64,000 nucleotides of DNA from Aedes albopictus (Eukaryota; Arthropoda; Insecta; Diptera; Culicidae), in assembly GCF_035046485.1 (NCBI RefSeq), contig NC_085137.1, positions 132,684,703 to 132,748,702 of the forward strand, written 5' to 3'. Below the pieces are notes generated by a model. That model was not told the DNA's origin, searched no databases, and saw only the letters and a list, made by a program, of their open reading frames with translations. Below, piece after piece: positions 11,150 to 20,339 of this stretch; position 1 is the first letter of the stretch; each line of letters opens with the position of its first letter. The position numbers and the translations under genes were made by a program.

Positions 11150-12410
11150 CAATTTCCAAAGCAATTTCTCCAGGAATTTCCGACAGAATTTCTCCTGGAA
11201 TTTCTGAAGGAATTCTTCCTGGAATTTCCAAAGAAAAATCCTTCAGGAATTTCCAAAAGAGTTTCTCCAGGAATTTCCGAAGAAATTTCCAAAGGAATTC
11301 CTCCAGGTATTTCCAATGGAATTCCTCCAAGAATTTCCGAAATAAATGCTCCACGAATTTCAGAAGGCATGCATCCAAGAGATTCCGGAGGGATTTTTCT
11401 AGGAATTTCCAAAGAAATTCCCCTAAGAATTTCTGAAAGAATTCTTGCAGGAATTTCCAAAGGAATTCCTCCATGAGTTTTCAAACGAATTCGTCCAGCA
11501 ATTTCCGAAGGAATTCCTCCCGGAATTTCCGAAAGAATACCTCCAGGAATTTCCGAAGGAATTCTTCCAGTAATTTCCGAAGAAATTATTGCAGCAATTT
11601 CCGAAGGAATTCCTCCAGGAATCATAAAACGCATTCCTCTAAGATGTTTAGAATGATTTTTTTCCAGGAATGTCCTTAGGAATTCATCCAAGGATTTTCT
11701 CAGGAATTTCTCTATAGATTTCTGAAAGAATTCCTCCAGAAATTTCCGGAGGTATTCATCCAAGATTTTTCGAGGGAACTCCCCAAGGAATTTCCGAAGG
11801 AATTCCTCCAGAAATTTCCGAAAGAATTCCTTCAGAAATTTCCGAACGAATTCCTTCAGAAATTTCCGAAGGAATTCTTCCAGGAATTTGCGAAGGGATT
11901 CCTCCAAGAATTTTGTAAGGAATTCCTTCTGGAATTTTTTAAGGAATTCCTCCAGGATTTTTTGAAGGAATTGCTTCAGGAATTTCCGAAAGAATTCCTC
12001 CAGGAATCTCCAAAGGAATTCGTCCAGCAATTTCCGAAAGAATTCCTCCCAGAATTTCCGAAAGAATTCATCCAGGAACTTTTGAAAGAATTCCTAACGG
12101 ATTTCTGAAGGAATTCCTCCAGGAATTTCCGAAAGAATACCTCCAGGAATTTCCGAAGGAATGCTTCCAGTAATTTCCGAAGAAATTATTCCAGCAATTT
12201 CCGAAGGAATTTCTTCAGGAATTTCCGAAGGAATTCCTTCAGGAATTTCCGATGGAATTCTTCCAGGAATTTGCGAAGGGATTCCTCCAGGAATTTTGGA
12301 TGGAATTCCTTCAGGAATTTCCAAAGGATTTCCTCTAGGTATTTCTGAAGGAATACCCTCTGGAATTTTCGAAGATATTCCTCCAAGAATTTCCGAAGGA
12401 AATCCTGCAT
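11150..12410 (-). repeat. 24-bp minisatellite, reverse arm
   Basis: The same unit runs in the opposite orientation from about 11150, where GGAATTTCCGAAGGAATTCC now reads on the plus strand. About fifty units are present. The switch lies between roughly 11130 and 11165 with no spacer. The 371-codon open frame at 10915-12030 (minus) crosses this switch and changes from EFLRKFLE-type to GIPSEIPG-type repeats there, which supports the view that it is not a selected protein. Confidence 0.9.
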
Positions 12411-12489
12411 ACATTAAAAAAAATACGAGGAGAATTTTATTTTTACTAGTCAAAAACAGCTCTGATCATCTAAGTTTTTCGGTTAAGTT

Positions 12490-12545
12490 AGAATATAGTT
12501 GCTCGGTCAGGGGGGGCCACGCCCCCCTCCTGCCCCCCCCCTCCT
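12490..12545 (+). repeat. G/C homopolymer-rich end of the hAT-like element
   Basis: Runs of G and then C (cagggggggccacgcccccc) are mirrored by the poly-G run at 7776-7787 at the other end. Such G-runs just inside the ends are also seen in the 48034-55377 element. Confidence 0.75.
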
Positions 12546-12558
12546 GGCTACGCCCTTG

Positions 12559-13510
12559 GTACATTTCGTGTAGGGGTGATTATTTTTTGATCTACTATTA
12601 GCTGCTTCTGCAGCCCGTAGTAGGAATGACCTCCATTGATGATGCGCCTTCAAATTTCACGACTCCGATTATTGTCAGTCGTCAATAAGAATCCGAAAGA
12701 TAAATTCCTCAACTAGCTCGTAGGTATCCCTGTATATCGTAACATTACTTTTAAGACGAATCTTGTCGTGTTGGGTTCCGCCTGCCAGCATGTACTTTGT
12801 TTTCAAAGTACACCAATGATCTGACCATTACTGCTTCGTATTTCATGCGGGTGTACAGTTCTGCCACCGTTCCAAATGTTCTGGCGATAATGTCCATGCC
12901 GTCCACAAAGCACACAAATTGGCCGGATTTCGTGAAAAGCGTACTGCTAAGCCCAGCTCGTCGCATTACACCTACCAGAGCGATGTAGGCATGAGAGTGC
13001 GTCACCTTTTCGCAATCCGCGGCGAGTTCCCCCAAAACTCTAGCACAGTTGTGCGTATCGTCCATCGTTGCTTTGATAACTTCCCACGAACTCGTTTGTT
13101 TTGACGACGGAAGATAATCTGGGATATTGTCGGGCCGCCACCAAACCGGACGCCCCACAATCAAGTCGCGACGCGACTCAACTCGCGACGTTTTTGAATC
13201 ATGTCAAAAGTAGTGCGCATCCTTCCCGTTGTTGTCTGCAACACAGCGCACTAGATGCGAAACAGTTGCGACACTTGTGGACCAAGAAAATGGCAATTTT
13301 TGATTGAATGTCTGTCTTGATTCCAACCGGATAGACAATAGTACTTTGTGTAGACGGCATTTAAAATGGTGATCGCTGTGAAGTTCTCACTTTCCAAATA
13401 GTCGTCTTTATTGTGGATGGGGCAATCTACTCCTTCTTTTCACTCCTCCGGTAGTTGTTCGATTTCCCAGATCCTGAGTATGCACCGGTGCAGACAGATG
13501 ATCAACTTCT
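12559..13510 (-). pseudogene. RTE-like LINE, central reverse transcriptase (split copy, segment B)
   Basis: On the minus strand, from high to low coordinate, the following can be read. LPEEWKEG and PIHNKDDYLESENFTAIT (a fingers region, near 13320-13450) come first, then VIKATMDD near 13070. ALVGVMRRAG follows near 12970, then TKSGQFVCFVDGMDIIARTFGTVAEL, where the catalytic FADD has become FVDG. After that come the KTKYM and EEFVYLGS regions in broken form near 12700-12800. Frames change and residues are lost near 13165-13310. This is the upstream half of the LINE whose C-terminal part lies at 7497-7749. Confidence 0.75.
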
Positions 13511-13538
13511 CCTGGTTTCGTACCAGCTACAGTAATAA

Positions 13539-14210
13539 CACTAGTTTACAGCATTTTTGAACTCGGTAAACTAATGATCGTTTTTGGTGTAAAATCATGC
13601 CCTGAGTTCGAAAACGCGAAGGAAAAAAAATTACAGTAGAGCGGAAATTTTTTTCGACTTTTCATACAAGGTTGATGATTTGAAATCGATTTTTGATCTA
13701 TTTTTAAGCAAAGTCGCTCACTTCACACATCTCATTCTCCGTAATCAATGCACCGATTGAGCTGATTTTTTTATTGTAACTCGGCAACATATGATATGTC
13801 AAATAAACGTTGAGAAAAAATGTTTAAATTGCTTTTTTCTTATTGAAAAAATGCATTTCTTCATATTTTTTTGGGAATTTTGCTAAAATTTAAGGAGATC
13901 GTCTTTTGAACCTGCAAATATCTTGAATTTCATTAATTTGAAGCAGAACCTGCCTTCAGATGATCGAATGGTATTATATTCAGCTCTTTATTTATGGAAA
14001 AAGATTTAAAATTGGTTGAACATAACGCAAGATATTTGAATTTTAGTAAATTCCGTATTTCAAAAAGTTGTAAAACTCAATACTGAGCTAAAACTCAACA
14101 TCTGTTCGACTTAAAATTTTTTGAAGAGCGGTTTCGAAATCAGCGCTAAATTCAAAAACTTTGGTCGTTGACAGAAGTTCACGACTTTCGTTTTATTTTG
14201 TAAACTAGTG
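13539..14210. mobile_element. Harbinger-type MITE, copy 1
   Basis: The terminal inverted repeats are CACTAGTTTACA, with 3-bp target duplication TAA (13536-13538 and 14211-14213). The length is 672 bp with an AT-rich interior and no ORF. A second copy at 28367-29119 has TTA duplications. A TWA target with such ends fits PIF/Harbinger. The two copies align nearly end to end. Confidence 0.85.
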
Positions 14211-14213
14211 TAA

Positions 14214-15984
14214 TCATATTTTGGTCGCTTTCAAATTTTCTTCAAAAAGCATTAAAACTTTTATTTGCATCTTATTTTGTATCGCGAGCGAAAGATTCGT
14301 GGTCGGAAATAGACATCAAAATCTTTAAACACTTCGCGCGCCGGTTCGCTCTCCAAACCGGTGTGGGACGACACCATTTGGCTCAGCAAAAAAAAAAATG
14401 ATGATCCGAAAGCGAGTTCAGTCATGTGGTGAAGACCACTTGGTATCGGTCAGTTTGTGGCTTGGCGTTACCCAACTGCCGCCTGCCACCGACACTCTGG
14501 CGGGTTTATAGTAAACTGGTGGATGCACCGACCAGACCAAACCGTGCCTAGTGGGTCTCTTCTTCATCTGCCTGCGGGCCGAAAACCTACGACAGGTTTT
14601 AGCTGATATTTATTGTTCGAGAGCAGACAAGAGGTGTTTTGCATTTGCTAATTTCGGATCATTTTTCACGAGGACTGCAATCTGCACAAGTTTTAGGAGT
14701 CTGTGGAGCAAATTTCCGAGAAAGCTGAAGGATCTTTTATGAAAACTGTGTCCAAATGCATAAATTTCCTAATTAAGGCGATCTAGTCGGTGGGCATCAA
14801 TCGGATTCCGTTCCAATTGTGTGCTCTGCTCGCGGCCGCAAAGTAGGTCAAAATTGAAAGTAGTCCAATTCCATTCTCACTCCAGCAGAGCGCATGAGGG
14901 GTAGTGAAATCAATCTGCCAGCCGACCAGCACCGTTCTAGATGATGAACCCACATCGATGCTGTGTCGCTTTACAGTGTAGTTGCTCGGAGGCCGGTTCT
15001 TACTACATTTGGGCATTGCAGGCATGTTTCCACACGTCCCTGCGTCCATCTTATCCCATCCCATCGGCTTCTTACGGTTGGCTCGGTTGTCGTCGCCATC
15101 TTCGTCACCAGCAGAGTCGTTAACCGTTCTGACTCGATGTGCACATTCTCCCTTGCATCAGCAGCGACGTCAGGTACCTACTACGCTCATCAGACCGAGC
15201 GGCGAGCGTCTGGAGGTCAGTGAATTCCTTTCACCCAGGCATCATAGGTGTTCTTGAATTCCCAAATCCAAAGAAACTGTGAGCCTGTAGCGTTGTGCGC
15301 TCTCATTTGCAAAAGAACAACCGGAGCATTCAGAGGAGGAATATTTTATTGGCAAGCGTAAAAATAATCCTGCCATCCGGTCGAACTGGTCCACTTTTGT
15401 GTGGTTTTTGTCTACGGTGAAAAGAATAGCTCTCTTGGGTTTTGGAATAGTTTTGTTTACATCGAATTTAATCGGTTTGAGGCTGAACCCAGCGGGGGTG
15501 TGCAAATCAAGGCACGTTATCGCAACCATAAGCCGGTTGAGGCAGTTCGGAAGGTAGGTGCTCCCTGATGGGACCAGTTCAGGTGTGGTTTATATATCGT
15601 TCGGACCTTGGCTCCAATTTTGGGTGGAATCTTGTCCTGCAGCACTGCAAGTGCTGCGGGTATCCTTGAAGTCTGAGCAAATGGGTTTGTTTTGAAGAGA
15701 TAAATTTTGGGGAAACCTGATCGGCAGGACGAGTTGGGTGGTTAAGGATAAACAAAAATATTTCGATTGATATTGTGAATGGATAAGAATACACTGTTTG
15801 GCCATGCCTAGAGCTACAGAGCTGGCTTCCAGAATAGTTTGAAGGCCTGCATGTTTATTCAAAATGGTACAGACGATGAATCTTTAGTCCAAGAAGGGGG
15901 AACTTCTATCTAGGTAACTTCCTTAAACCGGTGTTTGCTACTTTCAATAAAAATGAAATAAAAAATTCGCGTGTCATGCCTCGA
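14214..15984. other. Unassigned region with short open frames
   Basis: No gene could be recognised. GC content is higher than around it at 14320-14560 and 14780-15250. Short frames (for example minus 14783-15064 and minus 15242-15529) show no motif I can name and lack splice or start context worth proposing. It may hold old, unclassified transposon sequence. Confidence 0.4.
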
Positions 15985-16375
15985 GCATGTGTACTAAACA
16001 GCCGGGATACGATTTTCACGAGACTCGGTCAATGACACGGATATTATTGCTAGAACACTTGGAGCGGAGGCACAGCTGCACACCCGCCCTAATTAGCAAT
16101 TTAGTTTCACCATCCTATAGTAATAAAAAAAAATAGTCTACACACATGTCCACCGACGGCATTTGGCACAAAAGGGCGTTATATTTGTAATACTCAAATA
16201 TCGAAGTCTCGTGAAATACGCGGTATTTTAATAGTGCTCAGTGGAAGTCGTCCCTATTGTGCAGTTCAGAAGAAACTGCGTTCAATGCAGATTCACTCGC
16301 GTACCAAGTGTACGATGTACAGCACGCTTATAAGACCGTTGCGTGGTCAGGTTATATAAGGACTTGAGACCAGCA
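15985..16375 (+). pseudogene. RTE-like LINE fragment, heavily decayed
   Basis: The plus-strand translation in broken frames gives a GTIFTRLGQ-like stretch and then DTDIIARTLG near 16000-16060. QKKLRSMQIHSRTKCTMY-LIRP follows near 16270-16345. These stretches correspond to residues either side of the FADD box and to the MYKTLIRP block in the copy at 63124-64000. The FADD box itself and about 150 codons between the blocks are deleted or scrambled. Confidence 0.65.
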
Positions 16376-16427
16376 AAGTTACATGATCACAATTATAACC
16401 AAATTTGATATAGACTTACTCTCGCAC

Positions 16428-16610
16428 TCCGCATACCTAGCCACCAAGCAACTTGTTTGCTGGTGTCTAATTTAGTATGCGTCGAGAGCTCGGCACGGTC
16501 GACGGATTCGAATCCCACCAGAACGCGATTTTCATCTCTCAATTTGTGAATTGGCAACATTTCGTGCCTTCTAATTACAAGTTTTTTTCAGTATGTTTCA
16601 GACATACCGG
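16428..16610 (+). mobile_element. tRNA-containing repeat, rearranged copy
   Basis: The left half (16432-16503, through TCTAATTTAGTATGCG) and right half (GATTCGAATCCCACCAGAACGCG onward) match the family at 17000-17395, but the leader and most of the tRNA-like body are missing. The left half also pairs as an inverted repeat with 16967-17042. Confidence 0.65.
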
Positions 16611-16628
16611 CTTGCGTTTGTTTCAGAC

Positions 16629-16912
16629 GATGCTGGGTCATTAGGTCGAAGGTCATTAGGCCGAAGGCCATTAGGCCGAAGGTCATTAGGCCGAATGGTC
16701 ACACGATAACACATGCAAAATGGTCATTTGCAGAGGAAGCTCTCAGTTAATAAGCTGAGAAGCAGGCTTTGTCTCAGTGGGGACGTAACGGCAAGAAGAA
16801 GACCCAATGACCATTCGGCCTGATGACCATTCGGCCTAATGATCATTCGGCCTAATGACCTTCGGCCGAATGGCCTTCGGCCTAATGACCTTCGGCCGAA
16901 TGGCCTGACACC
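16629..16912. mobile_element. MITE built of 15-bp repeats around a SINE tail
   Basis: It is flanked by an exact 9-bp duplication GTTTCAGAC (16620-16628 and 16913-16921). The ends are imperfect inverted repeats (GATGCTGGGTCATTAGG against GGTGTCAGGCCATTCGG) and extend inward as tandem GGTCATTAGGCCGAA units, inverted in the right half. The 100-bp core (16700-16802) is the 3' end of a Feilai-type SINE. A 9-bp duplication suggests a Mutator-like mobiliser, but this is inference. Confidence 0.75.
16700..16802 (+). mobile_element. Feilai-type SINE 3' fragment
   Basis: ATGCAAAATGGTCATTTGC, AGGAAGCTCTCAGTTAATA and CAGGCTTTGTCTCAGTG match the body of the full SINE at 58200-58514, in plus orientation, ending in a GAAGAAGA tail. 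It sits in the centre of the MITE 16629-16912. Confidence 0.75.
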
Positions 16913-16999
16913 GTTTCAGACATACCCTAGTTTGCGTCGCAACAGCGCAGTTGGTCGTCAAGCGTGCGACCGTGCCGAGATCTCAACGCATACTAAATT

Positions 17000-17395
17000 A
17001 GACTCCAGCAATCAAGCTGCTTGGTAGCTAGGTATGCGGAGGGCGACAGTAAATCTCAGCTTCATAAAAACAATTCGCTCTCACTTGTAGTTAGTGGGCA
17101 CGAACGCGAGTGCGTTGTGGATTGGTATCTAAGCCGAAAGAGAGATGGGTTTGTGAAAAAGGAGTGTTCCGGTGTGGTTTCGGAGTCAGTTTGGCTTTCT
17201 ATTCCGCAGACTTGTTACTTGTTCTGTGGCTTAGTTCGTTAAAGCGCCGGTTTAGCGAATACGGAGCTGTGGGTTCGAATCCCACCAGAACGCGATTTTT
17301 TTTTTCACAAATTTCATCTCTCAATTTGTCAATTAGCAACATTTCGTGCCTTCTAATTACAAGTTTTTCCAGTATGCTTCAGTAGAGCTTTAGAA
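17000..17395 (+). mobile_element. Repeat with central tRNA-like unit, long copy
   Basis: A roughly 400-bp repeat has a 200-bp leader (from GGTAGCTAGGTATGCGG). It is followed by a tRNA-like unit at about 17218-17292 and a tail ending in TTCTAATTACAAGTTTTTCCAGTATG. The tRNA-like part has A-box TGGCTTAGTTCG, B-box GGTTCGAATCC and a perfect T-arm GTGGG/CCCAC, and resembles tRNA-Thr in its D-arm. Related copies lie at 16428, 36900, 37030 and 60870. Confidence 0.75.
17218..17292 (+). other. tRNA-like unit, probably non-functional
   Basis: The acceptor (TGTTCTG against CAGAACG), D-arm and T-arm can pair. The anticodon stem cannot (CCGGT against ATACG), which argues against a working tRNA. The loop would present AGC. 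The same defect is shared by the copy at 60955-61030, so it was fixed in the repeat family. It probably supplies an internal Pol III promoter. Confidence 0.55.
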
Positions 17396-17413
17396 ATGAT
17401 TACGGGAGCCTTA

Positions 17414-18112
17414 CACGCAGAAAAATGGCGCTTGTTCAAAACAATAAAACGTATGGTTGATTTTCAAACTGAGAATTTACTTATTCCAAAGTTATATTTA
17501 ATTGTTTTCATTTAGAGTTTATCAATAAAAACAACCGATTACCATCATTTCATATAATGTCAAAAATTTCATTTGTTTCAACAAAATAAAAACCATAAAC
17601 ATGGTCCAAAAGCACTCACACATCTATAAAATGCTTACCCCAACATCGGCACAACGAAGAAGGTGCAGCAAATCCATCACGCCAACTTCCAAGTGCAGCT
17701 TTGGCCGTGATGAATAACGCGCAAGTACTCACGACAGCATCCACAAAAAGTTGATCGGTTTCGCCTTTTTTGTCTTTTTTTAGTCGTTCTCCTCCCCATC
17801 CGCTTACCGACGGTCTAAAAATAGATTTCCGAGCTGCCGCAGTTGCTGCCGTCACCTACACAATAACATTCCGGGTTTGTTAGTGGCAAAAGTGCAGTCG
17901 TTTGAATCAATCCATTATTTCATGTTGAAAAAACCATATCTCTGTTTATTTTAACAAACTGTCAAAAATTTCGACAAATGAAAATATTTGTATTATCAAA
18001 CAATAGAACAAGTTCAGTTTAAACTAGAAATCAGTTTGTCGCTATAGTAAACTGAAAAATCGGTTGATTTGAACTGGAATTCAATTGTGTTTACAATTAA
18101 TTTTTCTGCGTG
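17414..18112. mobile_element. TA-flanked MITE with GC-richer core
   Basis: The terminal repeats are CACGCAGAAAAAT and complement, with TA at 17412-17413 and 18113-18114. The outer parts are AT-rich and full of CAAT/TTGATTT words. The core at about 17635-17860 is clearly richer in GC and holds a 79-codon open frame on the minus strand (17616-17855) of unknown meaning. The core may be captured host sequence. Confidence 0.75.
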
Positions 18113-18117
18113 TAGGG

Positions 18118-18620
18118 TAGTTTTCTGAGGGGTTTCAAGGCGCTTAAAAACATTTCAATGCATTTTGACAGGTTCCACGGGATTTCAGGGAGCTTCTGTA
18201 GAGTTTAAGGGAAGCCAGCAGGGGTCTCAGGGAGGTTTCGGAGGAGTTTTAAGGCGTTTAAAGCAGAGGACTGTTATGGTCTTCTTGTTTTCTTACCCAG
18301 CATTAAAACTATGTTGCTGTGTTAAAAGATAGATTGTCAGCTTGAGCCTCACGCTTGAGCCGCAGTTATGTTGGCTACGAAAACATTGTATTGGTGAGAT
18401 AGGGATGGCAATTCCTTGGTTTCAAGAGGTTTCAGGGGCTTTCAGGGCCCTTCAATAGAGTTGAAGTGAAGCCTTCGGGGTTCTCAGGCGGTTTTTTTAG
18501 GGATTTCAAAGCTTTAAGATGTTTAGAGAGCTTATAGAGGGTTTCAGTAGAGTATGAGAGAAGTCTACGAGGGTTCTATGGAGTTTCAAGGCGTTTCAAT
18601 GCGCTTCAAGGGTTTAAGGG
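18118..18620 (+). repeat. Degenerate GTTTCAGGG-type minisatellite
   Basis: GGTTTCAAGGCGTTT, GGATTTCAGGGAG, GGTTTCAGGGGC and similar words recur every 12-30 bases in 18120-18260 and 18410-18610. The segment 18265-18405 interrupts. It is different from the 24-bp family and no clean unit can be defined by eye. Confidence 0.55.
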
Positions 18621-18769
18621 CTTCTGTGCTCATTGTGTTTCAAAAGATCGCTATGCTTGAAAATCAAATGAACTATATTTACTCTAGTTCTTGGATATGC
18701 TTAGTGTCCCTCGCGCTCCAATTCAAACTCGCAAACCCTCCATAAACCCTGAAACAGCTTCAAGTTTAA

Positions 18770-20335
18770 TAGATTTTTTCCAAAGTTCCTTATCCAAGAA
18801 ATTGATTCAAGAAGCCCTTCATGAAACCTTCTTTGGATTTCTTCCGAAAATGCTCAATGGTATTCTTTAGAAAATCCCCCAATAATTTCTTTCAGAAAAT
18901 CTTCCACAGTTTTATTTGCATTTTCTGTAAGAACATCTTCCATGAATTACTTCAAAAATTCTTCTAGAATTTCCCTCAGAAGTTCTTTCGGTATTTCCTC
19001 ATGGGCATCCTCCAGAAATTTCTCCAATAATCCCTCTAAAAAAGCTTCCAAGAGTTTCCTTAGAAATTCCTCCATAGATAATTTCAGAAATCCGTACAAT
19101 TTCCTACTGAAAATCAATAGATCAGGATTCCTCCAGAAATTTCTCCAAAGATTTGTTTGGAAAATCTTCCACGTGTTTTTTAAGAAATTCATCCGAAGAT
19201 TCCTTCAAAATTCTTCCAGGAATTCTATTAGAAATTTCTCTGGAAATTCTGTCAGAAGTTCTTCCTCCATAAGTTTGCCCAAGGAATCCTGTAAGAAATA
19301 TTCTAGGGATTTTTCCCTAAATTGCTCCAAGGATTCCTTCAGAAGGCACTCCAGGAGTTCGGTCTTATAATCTACCAAGGATTCTTTCAGGAACTTCTTC
19401 AGCGATTTCTTCAGAAGATCTTCCAGAGATTCTTTAAGAAATTTCTCCGGTGCTTCTTTTAGATATTCCCTCAAGAATTTCTCCAGAAATTTCTCCAAAT
19501 TTTGTTTGGTACATTTCCATGGGTTCCTTCTGATACTCTAATTCGATTAATCAAGAATTTTTTCTAAGGATTTGTTCAGCAAATCCTTTGGAATTGTCTT
19601 CAAGAATTCATTCAGAGTTTTCTACAGGGATTCCTTCAAAAATTCTTTACGCAATACGTTCACAGATTGCTCCAGAAATACTTTCGGAAAATCCTAAAAA
19701 AAATCAAGGATTTCTCAAGGAATTTTCCTAAAAAATCCTCAGTACACTTTAATAAGAATCCCAACAAGGGTTTCCTGAGGAGTTTCGCCAGGTATTTCTC
19801 CAGGAAGATCTTCGGAAATTTCGCCTGGAATTCTTCCAAGAACATTCCTCTAGAGATTCATTCAAGAGTACTTCCTGAAGTTCCTATAGAGATTCTTCAG
19901 AAATTTCTGGTCGGATTGCTTCTGAAATTTCTTTAAGGATTCCTTCTAAAATATATCCAGAGACTACTTAAGAATTTTAGAGGTTTCTCCAGAAATATCA
20001 GCGAGGGATTTCTTTAAAGTTCTTCCATGGAGTGTTCCAGAAGTTGTTCTTATTTTTTTTCTTAAAGTCCTATAGTGGTTTCTTTGGAATGTCTTCCAAG
20101 TGTTCCTCCAAGAATTCCTTCAGAGAGTCATGCAGGAATTTCTTAAAGCATCATTTTTTTTTAAATTTCCCGTGCGGTTTCGTAAGGACTATCTCCTGGG
20201 ATTCTTTCAGAGATTCCCGCATGAATTGTTCCAGAAACTCCATCAGGGATTTTTATCAGAAGCTCTACCGGAAATTGCACAAAAAACTGCTTGGAAGAAC
20301 CCCTGAAGAATTTTTTAAAGTAATCCTTGAAGTAT
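18770..20335 (-). repeat. Degenerate minisatellite, reverse orientation
   Basis: CTCCAGAAATTTCTCC, AGGGATTCCTTC and TTCCAAG words run through 1.5 kb in the 'ttcctcc' sense, with a rough 24-36 base rhythm. It is an older relative of 11150-12410. Open frames on both strands (for example 18942-19370 and 19205-19498) show only the leucine/phenylalanine/lysine/glutamate or serine/asparagine/arginine repetition expected from it. Confidence 0.65.
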
Positions 20336-20339
20336 AGTC

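Larger units (their letters stand above)
7750..12558. mobile_element. hAT-like non-autonomous element carrying a minisatellite
   Basis: The terminal inverted repeats are CAAGGGCGTAGCCAG, at the left end and complemented at the right end. Each is followed by a G-rich run, with an exact 8-bp duplication GTACATTT. The total length is 4809 bp. No transposase is seen, and nearly all the interior (7880-12410) is a 24-bp minisatellite and its decayed relatives. The ends resemble those of the 48034-55377 element (CAGTGGCGTAGC). hAT assignment rests on the 8-bp duplication and the CA...TG ends. The host site is a dead LINE, giving a clear order of events. Confidence 0.85.

Noticed and set aside
10915..12030. 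371-codon open frame as a protein-coding gene
   Set aside because: It is made only of 24-bp repeat shadows, crosses the array's orientation switch with a change of repeat type, and the unit is open in every frame, so length is no evidence.
9340..12410. CRISPR-like array
   Set aside because: There are no unique spacers; it is a head-to-tail minisatellite in eukaryotic DNA.
13160..13320. Independent MITE with CAATCAA ends
   Set aside because: The inverted ends are only seven bases and no duplication flanks them; it lies inside the decayed LINE.
17218..17292. Functional tRNA gene
   Set aside because: The anticodon stem does not pair and the unit sits in a multicopy repeat with the same defect.
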